DNA of 64,000 bases from Pelagibacterium nitratireducens. Its GTDB lineage: Bacteria > Pseudomonadota > Alphaproteobacteria > Rhizobiales > Devosiaceae. This document shows, in pieces, positions 45,500-55,696 of this stretch. The DNA lies in the NCBI RefSeq assembly GCF_037044555.1, contig NZ_CP146275.1:3390501-3454500 (forward strand), read 5' to 3'. Positions within the stretch are counted from its first letter, which is position 1, and every line of letters starts with the position of its first letter. Both the position numbers and the translations under genes were made by a program. The notes under the pieces are model-generated. The model worked only from the letters and a program-made list of their open reading frames with translations. It was not told the origin of the DNA and made no database searches.

Positions 45500-46904
45500 A
45501 CCCCTGCTGCATCCAGACCGCCTGTTCCCCGCAGAACCCTCCGTTCGCGCCATCGCGCGCAATCTTTACGAAACGATCGCGGAGCTGCCCATTGTCAGTC
45601 CGCACGGGCACACCGACCCGCAATGGTTTGCCGAAAATGGCGCCTTTGCCGATGCCGCTTCGCTTTTTCTGATTCCCGACCACTACGTGCTGCGCATGTT
45701 GCGCTCGCAGAATATCGCCTACGATGCGCTCGCCGTGCCGCGGAAGGATGGCGCGCCGGTGGCCGATGCGCGATCCGCGTGGCGGACGTTCTGCACCAAC
45801 TGGCCGCTCTTTGCGGGAACACCGTCCGAACTCTGGATCAACCATTCGCTGTCGAGAGAATTTGGCATCGACGCCCCGTTGAGCGCACAGACCGCCGATG
45901 CGACCTTCGATCTGATCGGGGCGAGACTGGCCGATGCCGATCTGCGCCCGCTCGCCATTCTCGACCGCGCCAATGTCGAGATGATCGCCACCACCGAATT
46001 TGCGCTCGACCCGCTCAATCACCATGCGACGATCAAGGCAAAGGGCCTCGGTGCGCGCATACGCACGACCTATCGACCCGATGATGTGACCGACCCCGAG
46101 GCTGCGGACTTCGCAGCCAATCTTGAAACGCTGGCCGAAATCACCGGCGAGGACGTCTCGACATGGTCCGGCATGATCAAGGCGCACGCCACCCGCCGCG
46201 CGCACTTCCGCGCCCATGGCGCGACCGCGACCGATCATGGCGTGCCCACAGCGCTCACTGCCGATCTGGGGCCGGCCGAAAGGCAGGCCCTGCTGGACGG
46301 CGCGCTGAAGGGCGTGCTCTCCGCCGCCGAAGCCGAGCAGTTCCGTGCCCAGATGCTCACCGAAATGGCCGGGCTTTCGGCCGAGGACGGCATGGTGATG
46401 CAGATACACGCCGGATCGCGCCGGGCCACCGACCCGATGCTGCAGGCCGAACGCGGGCGCAACCTGGGTGACGATATCCCCCAGCGTACCGATTTCGTCG
46501 GCGGATTGTCGGCCCTTCTTTCGCGGTACGGCAATGCCGAGAATTTCCGGCTGATCGCCTTTACGCTCGATGAAAGCACCTACGCGCGCGAACTGGCGCC
46601 CATGGCCGGATACTGGCCGGCGCTGATGGTCGGCCCGCCGTGGTGGTTTCACGACAGCTCCAACGGAATCAGGCGCTATCTCGACGCCATGCATGAGACG
46701 GCAGGTTTTGCCAATATGGCCGGCTTTAATGACGACACCCGCGCGCTGCTTTCCATTGCGGCCCGGCACGACGTCTGGCGCCGCGAAGTTGCCGGATTTC
46801 TCGCGAAAATGGTTGCCGAGCACAAGATCGGCCAGGCCACGGCGCGCGATCGGGCACGCTGGCTGAGCTATGACGCGGCAAAGGCCGCCTACAGAATTCC
46901 ATGA
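45492..46904 (+). CDS. uxaC: Glucuronate isomerase
   Basis: 470 residues from ATG 45492, which has AGG five bases upstream (a GTG at 45486 is in frame). UxaC interconverts D-glucuronate and D-fructuronate, or D-galacturonate and D-tagaturonate. PIVSPHGHTDPQWFA carries the metal-binding histidines of this amidohydrolase-fold enzyme, and the C-terminal YWPALMVGPPWWFHDSSNGI is the usual signature. Its end overlaps uxuB by 4 bases (ATGA). Confidence 0.95.
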   Translation: MTEPLLHPDRLFPAEPSVRAIARNLYETIAELPIVSPHGHTDPQWFAENGAFADAASLFLIPDHYVLRMLRSQNIAYDALAVPRKDGAPVADARSAWRTFCTNWPLFAGTPSELWINHSLSREFGIDAPLSAQTADATFDLIGARLADADLRPLAILDRANVEMIATTEFALDPLNHHATIKAKGLGARIRTTYRPDDVTDPEAADFAANLETLAEITGEDVSTWSGMIKAHATRRAHFRAHGATATDHGVPTALTADLGPAERQALLDGALKGVLSAAEAEQFRAQMLTEMAGLSAEDGMVMQIHAGSRRATDPMLQAERGRNLGDDIPQRTDFVGGLSALLSRYGNAENFRLIAFTLDESTYARELAPMAGYWPALMVGPPWWFHDSSNGIRRYLDAMHETAGFANMAGFNDDTRALLSIAARHDVWRREVAGFLAKMVAEHKIGQATARDRARWLSYDAAKAAYRIP

Positions 46905-48364
46905 CCCCGCTTCAGTCACTCTCAGATCTTCCGACAGCCGTTGCAACGCCGCGCTATGATCGCGACGCTGCAGGCGTGGGCATCGTCCATGTCGGGCTCG
47001 GCGCCTTCATGCGCGCCCATCTCGCCGTCTATACCGACGACGCATTGGTAGCAGAGGGAGGAGACTGGCGGATCACTGCCATCGGCCTGCGCTCGCGTGA
47101 CGCAATCGATGTGCTGAATAAACAAAATGGGCTCTATACGCTTCTTGTCCGCGACGCGGAAACGAGCGGTCGAGTGATCGGCAGCATTGCCGATGCCATT
47201 CATGCGCCATCGGACCCCGCGGCGGTCCTGGCCGCCCTGGCCGCACCTGGAACCCGCATTGTTTCGATCACCATCACCGAAAAAGGTTACGGCATCGATC
47301 CGGCGACCGGGGGGCTGGACGACACCGTTCCCGCCATCGCCGCCGATCTGGCATCGGACCTTTCGGCGCCCCAGAGCGCCGTGGGCCTGATCGTTGCCGG
47401 TCTCGAACGGCGTCGGGCGCACGGCGTTGGTCCGTTCACGGCACTAAGCTGCGATAACCTTCCGGAAAACGGCCGCATCCTCAAACGCCTCGTCCTCGAT
47501 TTCGCCCGCCGCCGCGATGGCGATCTTGCAGATTGGATCGAAGCCAATGCCTGCTTCCCTTCCACAATGGTCGACAGGATCACGCCACCGCAGACCGAAA
47601 AGACCCGCACCGATGCCCGGGCACTGACCGGTGCTGACGACCTGGCGGCAATCGAAACCGAACCATTCAGCCAATGGGTCATCGAGGACGATTTCCGCGC
47701 TGGCCGGCCGGCCTGGGAAAAGGGCGGCGCGGTGATGGTCAAGGACGTGCATGCTTACGAGCGCATGAAGCTCGTCATGCTCAACGGCACCCATTCCATG
47801 CTGGCCTATGCGGGCCATGTGGCGGGACATAGGTTCGTCCGCGACACCATGGCCGATCCTGACCTCAAGCGCCTGATCGACCGTCACATGCAGACGGCCG
47901 CCGCCACCCTCGACGCCGTGCCGGGGATCGATCTCGATCAGTACCGTCAGGCCCTGCTGGTGCGGTTCGCCAACCCGGCCATCGATCATCCGACCTACCA
48001 GATCGCCATGGATGGCACCCAAAAGCTGCCGACCCGGATTTTCGATGCGACACTTGCCGCGATGACCAGGGGCGCCGATTTTGGAAGCTTCGCCTTCGCC
48101 ACGGCAGCGTGGATGGCCTATGTCAAAGGCGCGATCGGAGGCGCCTATGCCATCCGCGATCCGCGCGAAGCCGAGCTGCTGTCTGCGGCGAGTTCAGCGC
48201 AATTGGCGGACGGTTTGCTCGACGCACTCCTTGCGCTCCCCGGCTTGGTTCCGACCGAGCTAAGGGCTCACGAGACCTTCCGGCAGACGGTCCTGTCGCG
48301 GCTGCGCGTGATGCTGGGTAATGGCATGGGCGCTGCCATTGCCAAAGAGGCGGCAGCGCTTTGA
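46901..48364 (+). CDS. uxuB: Fructuronate reductase (mannitol dehydrogenase family)
   Basis: 487 residues of the long-chain mannitol dehydrogenase family. The Rossmann start is IVHVGLGAFMRAHLAVYTDD, and the catalytic KLVMLNGTHSMLAYAGHVAG has the Lys, Asn and His triad. Third in the operon after glucuronate isomerase and mannonate dehydratase, it should reduce D-fructuronate to D-mannonate with NADH, joining the two other steps. Altronate-specific UxaB is less likely because the partner is UxuA. Confidence 0.92.
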   Translation: MTPLQSLSDLPTAVATPRYDRDAAGVGIVHVGLGAFMRAHLAVYTDDALVAEGGDWRITAIGLRSRDAIDVLNKQNGLYTLLVRDAETSGRVIGSIADAIHAPSDPAAVLAALAAPGTRIVSITITEKGYGIDPATGGLDDTVPAIAADLASDLSAPQSAVGLIVAGLERRRAHGVGPFTALSCDNLPENGRILKRLVLDFARRRDGDLADWIEANACFPSTMVDRITPPQTEKTRTDARALTGADDLAAIETEPFSQWVIEDDFRAGRPAWEKGGAVMVKDVHAYERMKLVMLNGTHSMLAYAGHVAGHRFVRDTMADPDLKRLIDRHMQTAAATLDAVPGIDLDQYRQALLVRFANPAIDHPTYQIAMDGTQKLPTRIFDATLAAMTRGADFGSFAFATAAWMAYVKGAIGGAYAIRDPREAELLSAASSAQLADGLLDALLALPGLVPTELRAHETFRQTVLSRLRVMLGNGMGAAIAKEAAAL

Positions 48365-48368
48365 AGGC

Positions 48369-48772
48369 TTATCGCTGCGCCAGTTCGATAACGATGCCGT
48401 CCGGATCGAGAACGAAGGCAACCCGGGCGACGATCTCCTTGTTGTACGCTTGGCGGGGTGCCTCGACGATTTCGACGCCGGCAGCGACCAGGCGCGCGAA
48501 CACCTGATCGATGTCATCGAACCGAAAGGTCAGATGCCGGATGCCCGCCGAGGTGTCAGGCAGGCACGGCGCCGGTGTTGCAACGCCCGGATCGGGGCAG
48601 ATCAGCTCGAGCTGGCCATTTCCGGTGTCGAGAAACGCCAATTCGCCCTTGCCGTTGGGCATCTGTTTGCGCAGCACCAGATCGAGCCCCAGGAGGTCGC
48701 AGTACACCGCAATGCTGGCGTCGAGATCGCTGACCGCCATGCCCACATGCTCAAAGCCCAAAAGCCGCCCGC

Positions 48773-48776
<4 letters not shown>
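48369..48776 (-). CDS. VOC-family (glyoxalase I / methylmalonyl-CoA epimerase-like) protein
   Basis: 135 residues from ATG 48776, overlapping the ABC ATPase stop by 4 bases. The start [20 protein letters not shown] with its histidine and the end [14 protein letters not shown] with the glutamate give the metal ligands of a single VOC unit. It is the last gene of the fourth ABC importer operon and may be an isomerase for an imported substrate, but this is only context. It converges on uxuB with 4 bases between the stops. Confidence 0.82.
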
Positions 48777-49858
<1,082 letters not shown>

Positions 49859-49870
49859 AAATCGGACCCC

Positions 49871-50956
49871 TTATTTGATCCCGGTCGAAGCGATGCCACT
49901 GGTGATGTAGCGTTGCAGGAAGATGAAGGCGAAAGCGAGCGGCAGGGCCGTAAGCGTGGTCATGGCCAACAGCAGATCGTAGCGGATGCCGTACTCGGTC
50001 TGGAACGAAGCCAGCGCCAATTGCAGCGTGTACGATTCCCGTCGGGTCAGAACCACCAGCGGCAGGAGGAAATCGTTCCAGCGCGACAGAATTGAAAAGA
50101 TCGCAACCACGGCCAGGGCCGGCGCCGACAGCGGCAGAATGATGCGCCAGAAGATACGCCACTCGCTGGCGTGATCCATGCGCGCCGCTTCGATCAACTC
50201 GTCGGGAATGGTGAGCATGTATTGCCGCAAAAGAAACACCCCGGTGGGCGTGGCCACGGTGGGCAGGATGACGCCCCATAAATTGCCAACAAGCCCCAGT
50301 TGCGCAACGATCATATAGGTCGGCACGAGCACGACCGTGGCCGGGATCATCAAGGTCGCAAGGATGGCGACCAGCGCCATGTTCGACCCCCGAAAGCGGT
50401 ATTTGGAGAGCGCAAACGCCGCCATCGAGTTCATGATCAGCGTGATGATCGTTGCGACGACGGTTATGAAGAGGCTGTTGAACACATAGCGCCAGATCAT
50501 CCCGCCGGTGCTCGAGAGCAGGTTGGTATAGTTCTCGCCCGCCAGATAGATCTGGCGCACCGGCTCGGCGTTTTCGACCGGAATGGTCAGCCGCTCCTCG
50601 GGATTGGCCGGATCGATCATCTGTGCGTTGATGCCGACGCGGCGCAATTGCGCAAGCCGGACGGTCTCGCCCTCATCGGTCGTCACGTCGAACAATGGCA
50701 GCGGATCGTCATAGCCCTCGACGATCACGGTTTCGGCCGCATAGGGCAGAAGCGTTGGCGGGAACTCGGTGAGGTTGGCCGGTGTCTTGAAGGAGGAAAC
50801 CACCACCCACAACACCGGTGTGAACATGATCACAAGGCCAGCCAGCAAATAGACGTAAGTGAGCCAATCGGTCCAGTCGAGCCTTTTGCGCCCACGCCGC
50901 CGTGTGATGAAGGCCCCTATTGATGAGCCTGACTTGACCATGCCGAGATCAGTCAT
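49871..50956 (-). CDS. Sugar ABC transporter permease (MalG type) with enlarged periplasmic loop
   Basis: 361 residues against about 280 for the other MalG-type permeases here. The extra length is a polar, acidic insert of about 85 residues (roughly 72-155) between helix 1 (LAGLVIMFTPVLWVVVSSF) and helix 2. The rest is standard: EAA loop ELIEAARMDHASEWRIFWRI and C-terminal LQRYITSGIASTGIK. The insert faces the periplasm and may contact the binding protein. Its start overlaps the MalF-type gene by 8 bases. Confidence 0.92.
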   Translation of the reverse strand: MTDLGMVKSGSSIGAFITRRRGRKRLDWTDWLTYVYLLAGLVIMFTPVLWVVVSSFKTPANLTEFPPTLLPYAAETVIVEGYDDPLPLFDVTTDEGETVRLAQLRRVGINAQMIDPANPEERLTIPVENAEPVRQIYLAGENYTNLLSSTGGMIWRYVFNSLFITVVATIITLIMNSMAAFALSKYRFRGSNMALVAILATLMIPATVVLVPTYMIVAQLGLVGNLWGVILPTVATPTGVFLLRQYMLTIPDELIEAARMDHASEWRIFWRIILPLSAPALAVVAIFSILSRWNDFLLPLVVLTRRESYTLQLALASFQTEYGIRYDLLLAMTTLTALPLAFAFIFLQRYITSGIASTGIK

Positions 50957-51947
50957 CGGTCCCCCCTCTCGAAATACGCATCTGGATGGCGGTGAAGATC
51001 AAGAGCGCCAGCCCCAGAAGCAGCGAGGCTGCGGCGGCGAGCCCGAAATTGCGCGGCTGGCTGGCAAAGCCCACCTCATAAATGTACTGCACCATCAGCA
51101 TGGTCGCCGAGCCCGGGCCCCCGCCGGTCAGGACGTAGAGCTCGTCGAAGGTTTGCACCGAGCGGATGACGGCAAGGATGAAAACCACGAGCAGCACGGG
51201 CTTTAGCAGTGGCAGGGTGATCTTGGTAAACGATCGCCACGGGCTGGCGCTATCCATGCGCGCAGCCTCATAGACATCGCGCGGAATGGCCTGCAGTCCG
51301 GCCAGAAGGATGATTGTGTAAAACCCCATATGCGCCCAGACGGTGATGAATACCGACCAGAAAAATGCGGTGTTGGGAAACACCAGCCAGTTGACGGGTG
51401 TCAGTCCCACCGCCCCCATCAGGCCGTTGAGGGCACCATTGCGCTGCAGGATCCACTGCCACATCAGCGCAACGACAACCGGAGACAGCATCACGGGGAA
51501 AAAGAAGATGCCGCGGAAAAAACCGCGTCCGCGAATGTCGCGATTGAGACAGAGGGCCGTGATCAGCGCCACGCCGATCATGACGGTCACCTGGATGGGC
51601 ACGAAGACCATAGTGTTGCCCAGGGCGCGCCAGAAAAGATCGCGCGAACAGGTCGATGGATCGAGATAATTTGTGCAATCGAAAAGCGTCGCGTAGTTGG
51701 CGCCCCCGATCAGCGTCCGGTCCCAGGGAAAGAGCCGATCGCTGCCGCTGACGGAATAGAAGATATTGATGAACACCGGCAGCAGGGCAAACAGCAGCAC
51801 CGCCGTCAAATTGGGGATCAGAAAAACCCACGGCATGCGTTTGATGCCGACCAGGCGCTGCACCCCATACATCAACGGCTCGATCACCCGCGCCGGCAAT
51901 GCTGCGATGGTGCCGGTGGCTGTCGCAAATTGGCTCCGTGCGCTCAT
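50949..51947 (-). CDS. Sugar ABC transporter permease (MalF type)
   Basis: 332 residues from ATG 51947, behind GAAGG; an in-frame TTG at 51974 is less likely. Six helices and a periplasmic loop containing a Cys pair (FDCTNYLDPSTCSRD). The EAA loop is DVYEAARMDSASPWRSFTKI. Its gene overlaps that of the second permease by 8 bases. Confidence 0.92.
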   Translation of the reverse strand: MSARSQFATATGTIAALPARVIEPLMYGVQRLVGIKRMPWVFLIPNLTAVLLFALLPVFINIFYSVSGSDRLFPWDRTLIGGANYATLFDCTNYLDPSTCSRDLFWRALGNTMVFVPIQVTVMIGVALITALCLNRDIRGRGFFRGIFFFPVMLSPVVVALMWQWILQRNGALNGLMGAVGLTPVNWLVFPNTAFFWSVFITVWAHMGFYTIILLAGLQAIPRDVYEAARMDSASPWRSFTKITLPLLKPVLLVVFILAVIRSVQTFDELYVLTGGGPGSATMLMVQYIYEVGFASQPRNFGLAAAASLLLGLALLIFTAIQMRISRGGTDD

Positions 51948-51972
51948 CCATCCATCCTTCAATGACCGGGAC

Positions 51973-52000
51973 AAAAGCCGCCCCGCACAGGCGAGACGGC
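51973..52000 (-). terminator. Terminator-like hairpin between binding protein and permease genes
   Basis: Read on the minus strand, GCCGTCTCGC (52000-51991), loop CTGT, GCGGGGCGGC (51986-51977) form a 10-bp stem with two G-U pairs, followed by TTTTGTC. It starts 22 bases after the binding-protein stop. Partial termination would lower permease expression. Confidence 0.6.
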
Positions 52001-52021
52001 CATTCGCTTGTTAGAGGCCGA

Positions 52022-53296
52022 TCAGCCGCCCGCCTGGATGGCGAGATTGACGTCTTCCTCGATGCGCACGAGCGCCTCATCGACGGTCAATTCATTGTTG
52101 AGAACCTGGCTGATGCGGGTGGTCATCGCATTCATCATGGCGCGCTGATAACGCCAGCCCTGGAAACGATAGGCCGCATCATCCATTTTGGGAATCTGGG
52201 CAATGAATGTCGCCAAGGCTTCCGATGTGCGCTCGGAGGCCGAGGGATATTCAACGCCGTTCTCGATCTGCGACACAGCGGAAGGAATCTCGACCTCTCT
52301 GGAGATATAATAGTCGAGGTTCTCGGGCCGGGCGTAAAAGTCGACCAACTGGCCGGCGATATCGGGATTTTCCGAGTGATTGAAGACGGTCATAGCCCCG
52401 CCACCCGGCATCACCGTGCATGAAGACGGACCACAGGGGGCCGGCACCACGGCCCAGTCGAACAGGTCACCGACTTCGGTGTCCATCTGGGCCAGTGTCC
52501 ACGAGCCGCCGAAATACATCACCGTCGCGGCATTGAGGAAGTCGGAGAACAACTCGCGGTGCGTTGCACCACCGACAGCGCCCCAGAGATCCATGGGCAT
52601 CGTGCCGTCCTGATGCCAGGCAACGAATTGTTCGATTGCAGCCTTGAGGCCGTCATCGACCACCGGATTGCCCGCTTCGTCGACGAGTTCGGCGCCGTAG
52701 CTGATGGCAAGGCTGGCAAAGCGGTGCCCCGAGCGGTCCATTTCCATCGGGAAATCGGTCCCGGTCGCTTCGGCAACCTGGCGTGTGGCTTCGGCCCATT
52801 CTTCCCATGTCGCGCCCTCTTCGGGCACAGGCACGCCGGCCTGCTCGAACAGCGTGAGATTGACGTAGCCGCCGTTGACGGTCAGCGTCGTCGGCATGCC
52901 GTAAATTGCCGTCGATTCAGTATCGTCGCCGCGCAGCCAGCCAAGGGTCTGACCCCATTCCTGTTCGAAATACTCGGCATCGACGCTGTCTGTAATATCG
53001 ACATAGAAGCGGCTCAGACCGCCGAGATCGGTAATGACCGCAATATCGGGGCCTTCGCCCGCTTCCAGTTGCACCGGCAGACTTTCGACCAGCGTCTGAT
53101 AGCTGACCTCCTCGACCACGACGTCGACGCCGGGGTTTTCACTTTCGAACTGCTCGGCCATTTCGGCAAAAATTTCACCACCGGTTCCGGTATCATCAGT
53201 CCAGAGCGTGATCGTCTGGCCGACGGCTGTGGTTACGGACGCACTGACCATAAGCAGCGCAAGGGCGGTCGTCGTCGTCAACGTCATTCGTAGCAT
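52022..53296 (-). CDS. Sugar-binding protein, family 1
   Basis: 424 residues from ATG 53296, preceded by GGAGGAGGAAGC. A signal peptide (MLRMTLTTTTALALLMVSAS..., cleavage near VGQ) precedes TITLWTDDTGTGGEIFAEMA. The body shows typical family-1 segments such as GPDIAVITDLGGLSRFYVD and GGSWTLAQMDTE. First gene of the fourth importer operon, divergent from two oxidoreductases; nearby hexuronate enzymes suggest an acidic sugar or uronide, but this is not proven. Confidence 0.9.
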   Translation of the reverse strand: MLRMTLTTTTALALLMVSASVTTAVGQTITLWTDDTGTGGEIFAEMAEQFESENPGVDVVVEEVSYQTLVESLPVQLEAGEGPDIAVITDLGGLSRFYVDITDSVDAEYFEQEWGQTLGWLRGDDTESTAIYGMPTTLTVNGGYVNLTLFEQAGVPVPEEGATWEEWAEATRQVAEATGTDFPMEMDRSGHRFASLAISYGAELVDEAGNPVVDDGLKAAIEQFVAWHQDGTMPMDLWGAVGGATHRELFSDFLNAATVMYFGGSWTLAQMDTEVGDLFDWAVVPAPCGPSSCTVMPGGGAMTVFNHSENPDIAGQLVDFYARPENLDYYISREVEIPSAVSQIENGVEYPSASERTSEALATFIAQIPKMDDAAYRFQGWRYQRAMMNAMTTRISQVLNNELTVDEALVRIEEDVNLAIQAGG

Positions 53297-53608
53297 TGCT
53301 TCCTCCTCCTCAGGACGCCATCGCTTGAGATGCGACAGATTTAAAAACCTCTTCTGGTAAGACCAAAATGTCAAGCCTCTGGTTTGACCAGAATTCAACT
53401 CGCATCATCGTTTCCGCTCAGGCAAGCGAAAAACAGCGAATTCGTCCATGATTTCCGTGCAAATTGATAAAACGCGATGCCATAATCACGCGGACGGCGG
53501 CTCGAAGACCCCCTTGACAGCATAGGTGAATTTCGTTCTGGTTTGACCACAGCGACCATATCGGCCGCGCAATTGGCGGCCAGCCGACGTTCCGGAGGAC
53601 AGTTTCAA
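53297..53608. promoter_or_regulatory. Divergent control region with three TGGTNNGACCA operators
   Basis: Gene-free, with three palindromes of one type: TGGTAAGACCA at 53355-53365, TGGTTTGACCA at 53380-53390 (here extended to the perfect palindrome TCTGGTTTGACCAGA, 53378-53392) and TGGTTTGACCA at 53539-53549. The first two flank the binding-protein promoter; the third lies close to the oxidoreductase start. FadR-type GntR proteins bind TGGTNNNACCA sites, so the regulator at 55684 is the likely ligand-controlled repressor of both operons. Confidence 0.7.
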
Positions 53609-54619
53609 ATGCTCAGATTTGCCGCTATCGGCATCGACCACGGCCATATCTTTGATCACGTCAAGGGGCTGATGCGCGCGGGCGCAGAGTTTGTGGGCTA
53701 CTGCCCCCAGACCTCGATTCCGGGATTGATGGACACTTTCGCCCAAACCTACCCCGACACTCCGCAGATCGATCGCGAGACGCTTCTGGCCGACGAGAGT
53801 ATCGATATCATCTGCACCGCTGCCATCCCCCGCGACCGTGCCGGTATCGCCATTGCGGCCATGCGGGCCGGCAAGGATGTCATGAGCGACAAACCGGGCG
53901 TCACGACGTTCGACCAACTCGATGACATCCGCAAGGCAGTATTGGAAACCAGGAAGATCTTTTCCATCTGCTTTTCCGAACGCCATTGCGTGCGCTCGGC
54001 GGTCAAGGCCGGCAAGCTCATCGCCGATGGCGCCATCGGCACGGTGATCCAGACCATCGGCACCGGACCGCACCGGTTGGGCCAGTCGCGCCCCGACTGG
54101 TTCTGGAAGCGTGACGCTTTCGGCGGCATCATCGTCGACATCGCCTCGCATCAGATCGACCAGTTCCTGTTTTACACCGGCTCCACCAAAGGCGAAGTCG
54201 TGACGTCCCAGGTCGGCAATTTCGCCAATCCCCAGGCGCCCGAGTTCGAGGATTTCGGCGACCTGGTCCTGCGCAGCGACAAGGGCACGGGCTATGTGCG
54301 GGTGGACTGGTTCACCCCCGATGGCCTGCCGACCTGGGGTGACGGGCGCCTTACCATCATGGGCACCAAGGGCTACATCGAATTGCGCAAGTACATCGAT
54401 ATCGCCGGCCGCGAGGGTAAGGACCACCTGTTCCTCGTCAACGAAAAGGGCGTCGAACACATCGATTGTTCAAGCGAAGAGCTCGACTATTTCCGCCAGT
54501 TCAGCGCCGACGTGCGCGAGCGCACCGAGACGGCCATGTCTCAGGATCACGTCTATGAGGTCTGCCGCCTTTCGCTCGAGGCGCAGACGCGTGCCACCAA
54601 TATTTCTCCCAAGGCGTAA
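53609..54619 (+). CDS. Gfo/Idh/MocA-family oxidoreductase
   Basis: 336 residues from ATG 53609, behind GGAGGAC. The N-terminal domain starts LRFAAIGIDHGHIFDHVKGL, an atypical first loop (GIDHGH in place of GxGxxG), and has SDKPGVTTFDQLD in place of the usual EKP motif. HQIDQFLFYTGSTKGEVVTS and the C-terminal half fit the family. The changed loop occurs in a recognised subgroup, so it need not be inactive. First gene of a plus-strand operon opposite the sugar importer. Confidence 0.85.
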   Translation: MLRFAAIGIDHGHIFDHVKGLMRAGAEFVGYCPQTSIPGLMDTFAQTYPDTPQIDRETLLADESIDIICTAAIPRDRAGIAIAAMRAGKDVMSDKPGVTTFDQLDDIRKAVLETRKIFSICFSERHCVRSAVKAGKLIADGAIGTVIQTIGTGPHRLGQSRPDWFWKRDAFGGIIVDIASHQIDQFLFYTGSTKGEVVTSQVGNFANPQAPEFEDFGDLVLRSDKGTGYVRVDWFTPDGLPTWGDGRLTIMGTKGYIELRKYIDIAGREGKDHLFLVNEKGVEHIDCSSEELDYFRQFSADVRERTETAMSQDHVYEVCRLSLEAQTRATNISPKA

Positions 54620-54631
54620 GGATATATCGAC

Positions 54632-55696
54632 ATGACCCGGAAACTGCGCGTCGGCGTGATCGGAGCCGGCATCGCCCAACGGCATCTGGCAGGCTACAAC
54701 TGGAACAAGGATCTGTTCGAGGTTCCGGTGCTGTGCTCTCTCGATGAGGACCGCGGCCGCAAGGCGGTCGCCGAATTCGGCGTTGGCGCGTTCACCAACG
54801 ACGTCGATACCCTCTTTGCCCGCGACGACATCGACATCATCGATGTCAGCACTCCGCCTGATTCCCATTTCGAGCTGTCCAAGCGCGCCATAGAGGCCGG
54901 CAAGCACGTGATCTGCGAAAAGCCTCTGTTCGGTTCGATCGCCGATGTCGACAGGATGGTCGAGATCGTGTCGAAAACCGATCGAAAGTTCATGCCCATT
55001 TTCCAGTATCGTTACGGGTCGGGCCTGCAAAAGCTGAAGCGCCTGATCGCACTCGGCCTGACCGGCAAGCCCTTTCTCACCACCATCGAGACCCATTGGT
55101 GGCGCGGGCCGGCCTATTACGACGTGCCCTGGCGCGGAAAGTGGGCGAGCGAGCTGGGGGGCGGGCTGCTGGGCCACGCCATCCACGCCCACGACATGCT
55201 CAACTATGTCCACGGCGCCTGCGCGGAAGTCTTTGCCTATGGCGAAACGCTGGTGAACAGGATCGAAGTCGAGGACACCATGGCGCTTTCGGTCAAGATG
55301 GCCAATGGCTCTCTTGCGGCGCTGTCCATGACGCTGGGCTCGCGCAAGGAGATTTCCCGCCTCCGCTTCTGTTTCGCCGACATGGTCGCCGAAAGCATTC
55401 TCGAGCCCTATACAATGGGCCGCGACCCCTGGGTTTTTACGGCGGGCGATCCCGACCATCAGGCCAAGATTGACTCTGCGCTGGCACAATACGAGGTTGC
55501 AGAGGACGGCTACACACGCCAGTTCGAACTCTTCCATGACGCCATCGTCAATGACGGCGAACCGCCTGTAACCCTCGAGGACGCGCGCAATTCGCTGGAA
55601 CTGGTCACCGCCGCGTATTATTCCCAGCGCACTGGCCAGCCGACGCAGCTTCCTATAACGCCCGATCACCCGCTCTACACATCATGGTTGCCATGA
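54632..55696 (+). CDS. Gfo/Idh/MocA-family oxidoreductase (second copy)
   Basis: 354 residues. A standard N-terminal Rossmann domain, LRVGVIGAGIAQRHLAGYNW, the catalytic lysine in CEKPLFGS (about 94-101) and HAIHAHDMLNYVHG in the substrate domain. It follows the first copy by 12 bases, and its end overlaps the GntR gene. The pair may act in sequence on the imported sugar, for example oxidation and re-reduction, but this is inference. Confidence 0.9.
   Translation: MTRKLRVGVIGAGIAQRHLAGYNWNKDLFEVPVLCSLDEDRGRKAVAEFGVGAFTNDVDTLFARDDIDIIDVSTPPDSHFELSKRAIEAGKHVICEKPLFGSIADVDRMVEIVSKTDRKFMPIFQYRYGSGLQKLKRLIALGLTGKPFLTTIETHWWRGPAYYDVPWRGKWASELGGGLLGHAIHAHDMLNYVHGACAEVFAYGETLVNRIEVEDTMALSVKMANGSLAALSMTLGSRKEISRLRFCFADMVAESILEPYTMGRDPWVFTAGDPDHQAKIDSALAQYEVAEDGYTRQFELFHDAIVNDGEPPVTLEDARNSLELVTAAYYSQRTGQPTQLPITPDHPLYTSWLP

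Noticed and set aside
53609..54619. Pseudogene status for the first Gfo/Idh/MocA enzyme because of its altered GxGxxG and EKP motifs
   Set aside because: The frame is intact, the ribosome site is good and the operon is ordered; subgroups with changed motifs exist, so inactivity cannot be claimed.
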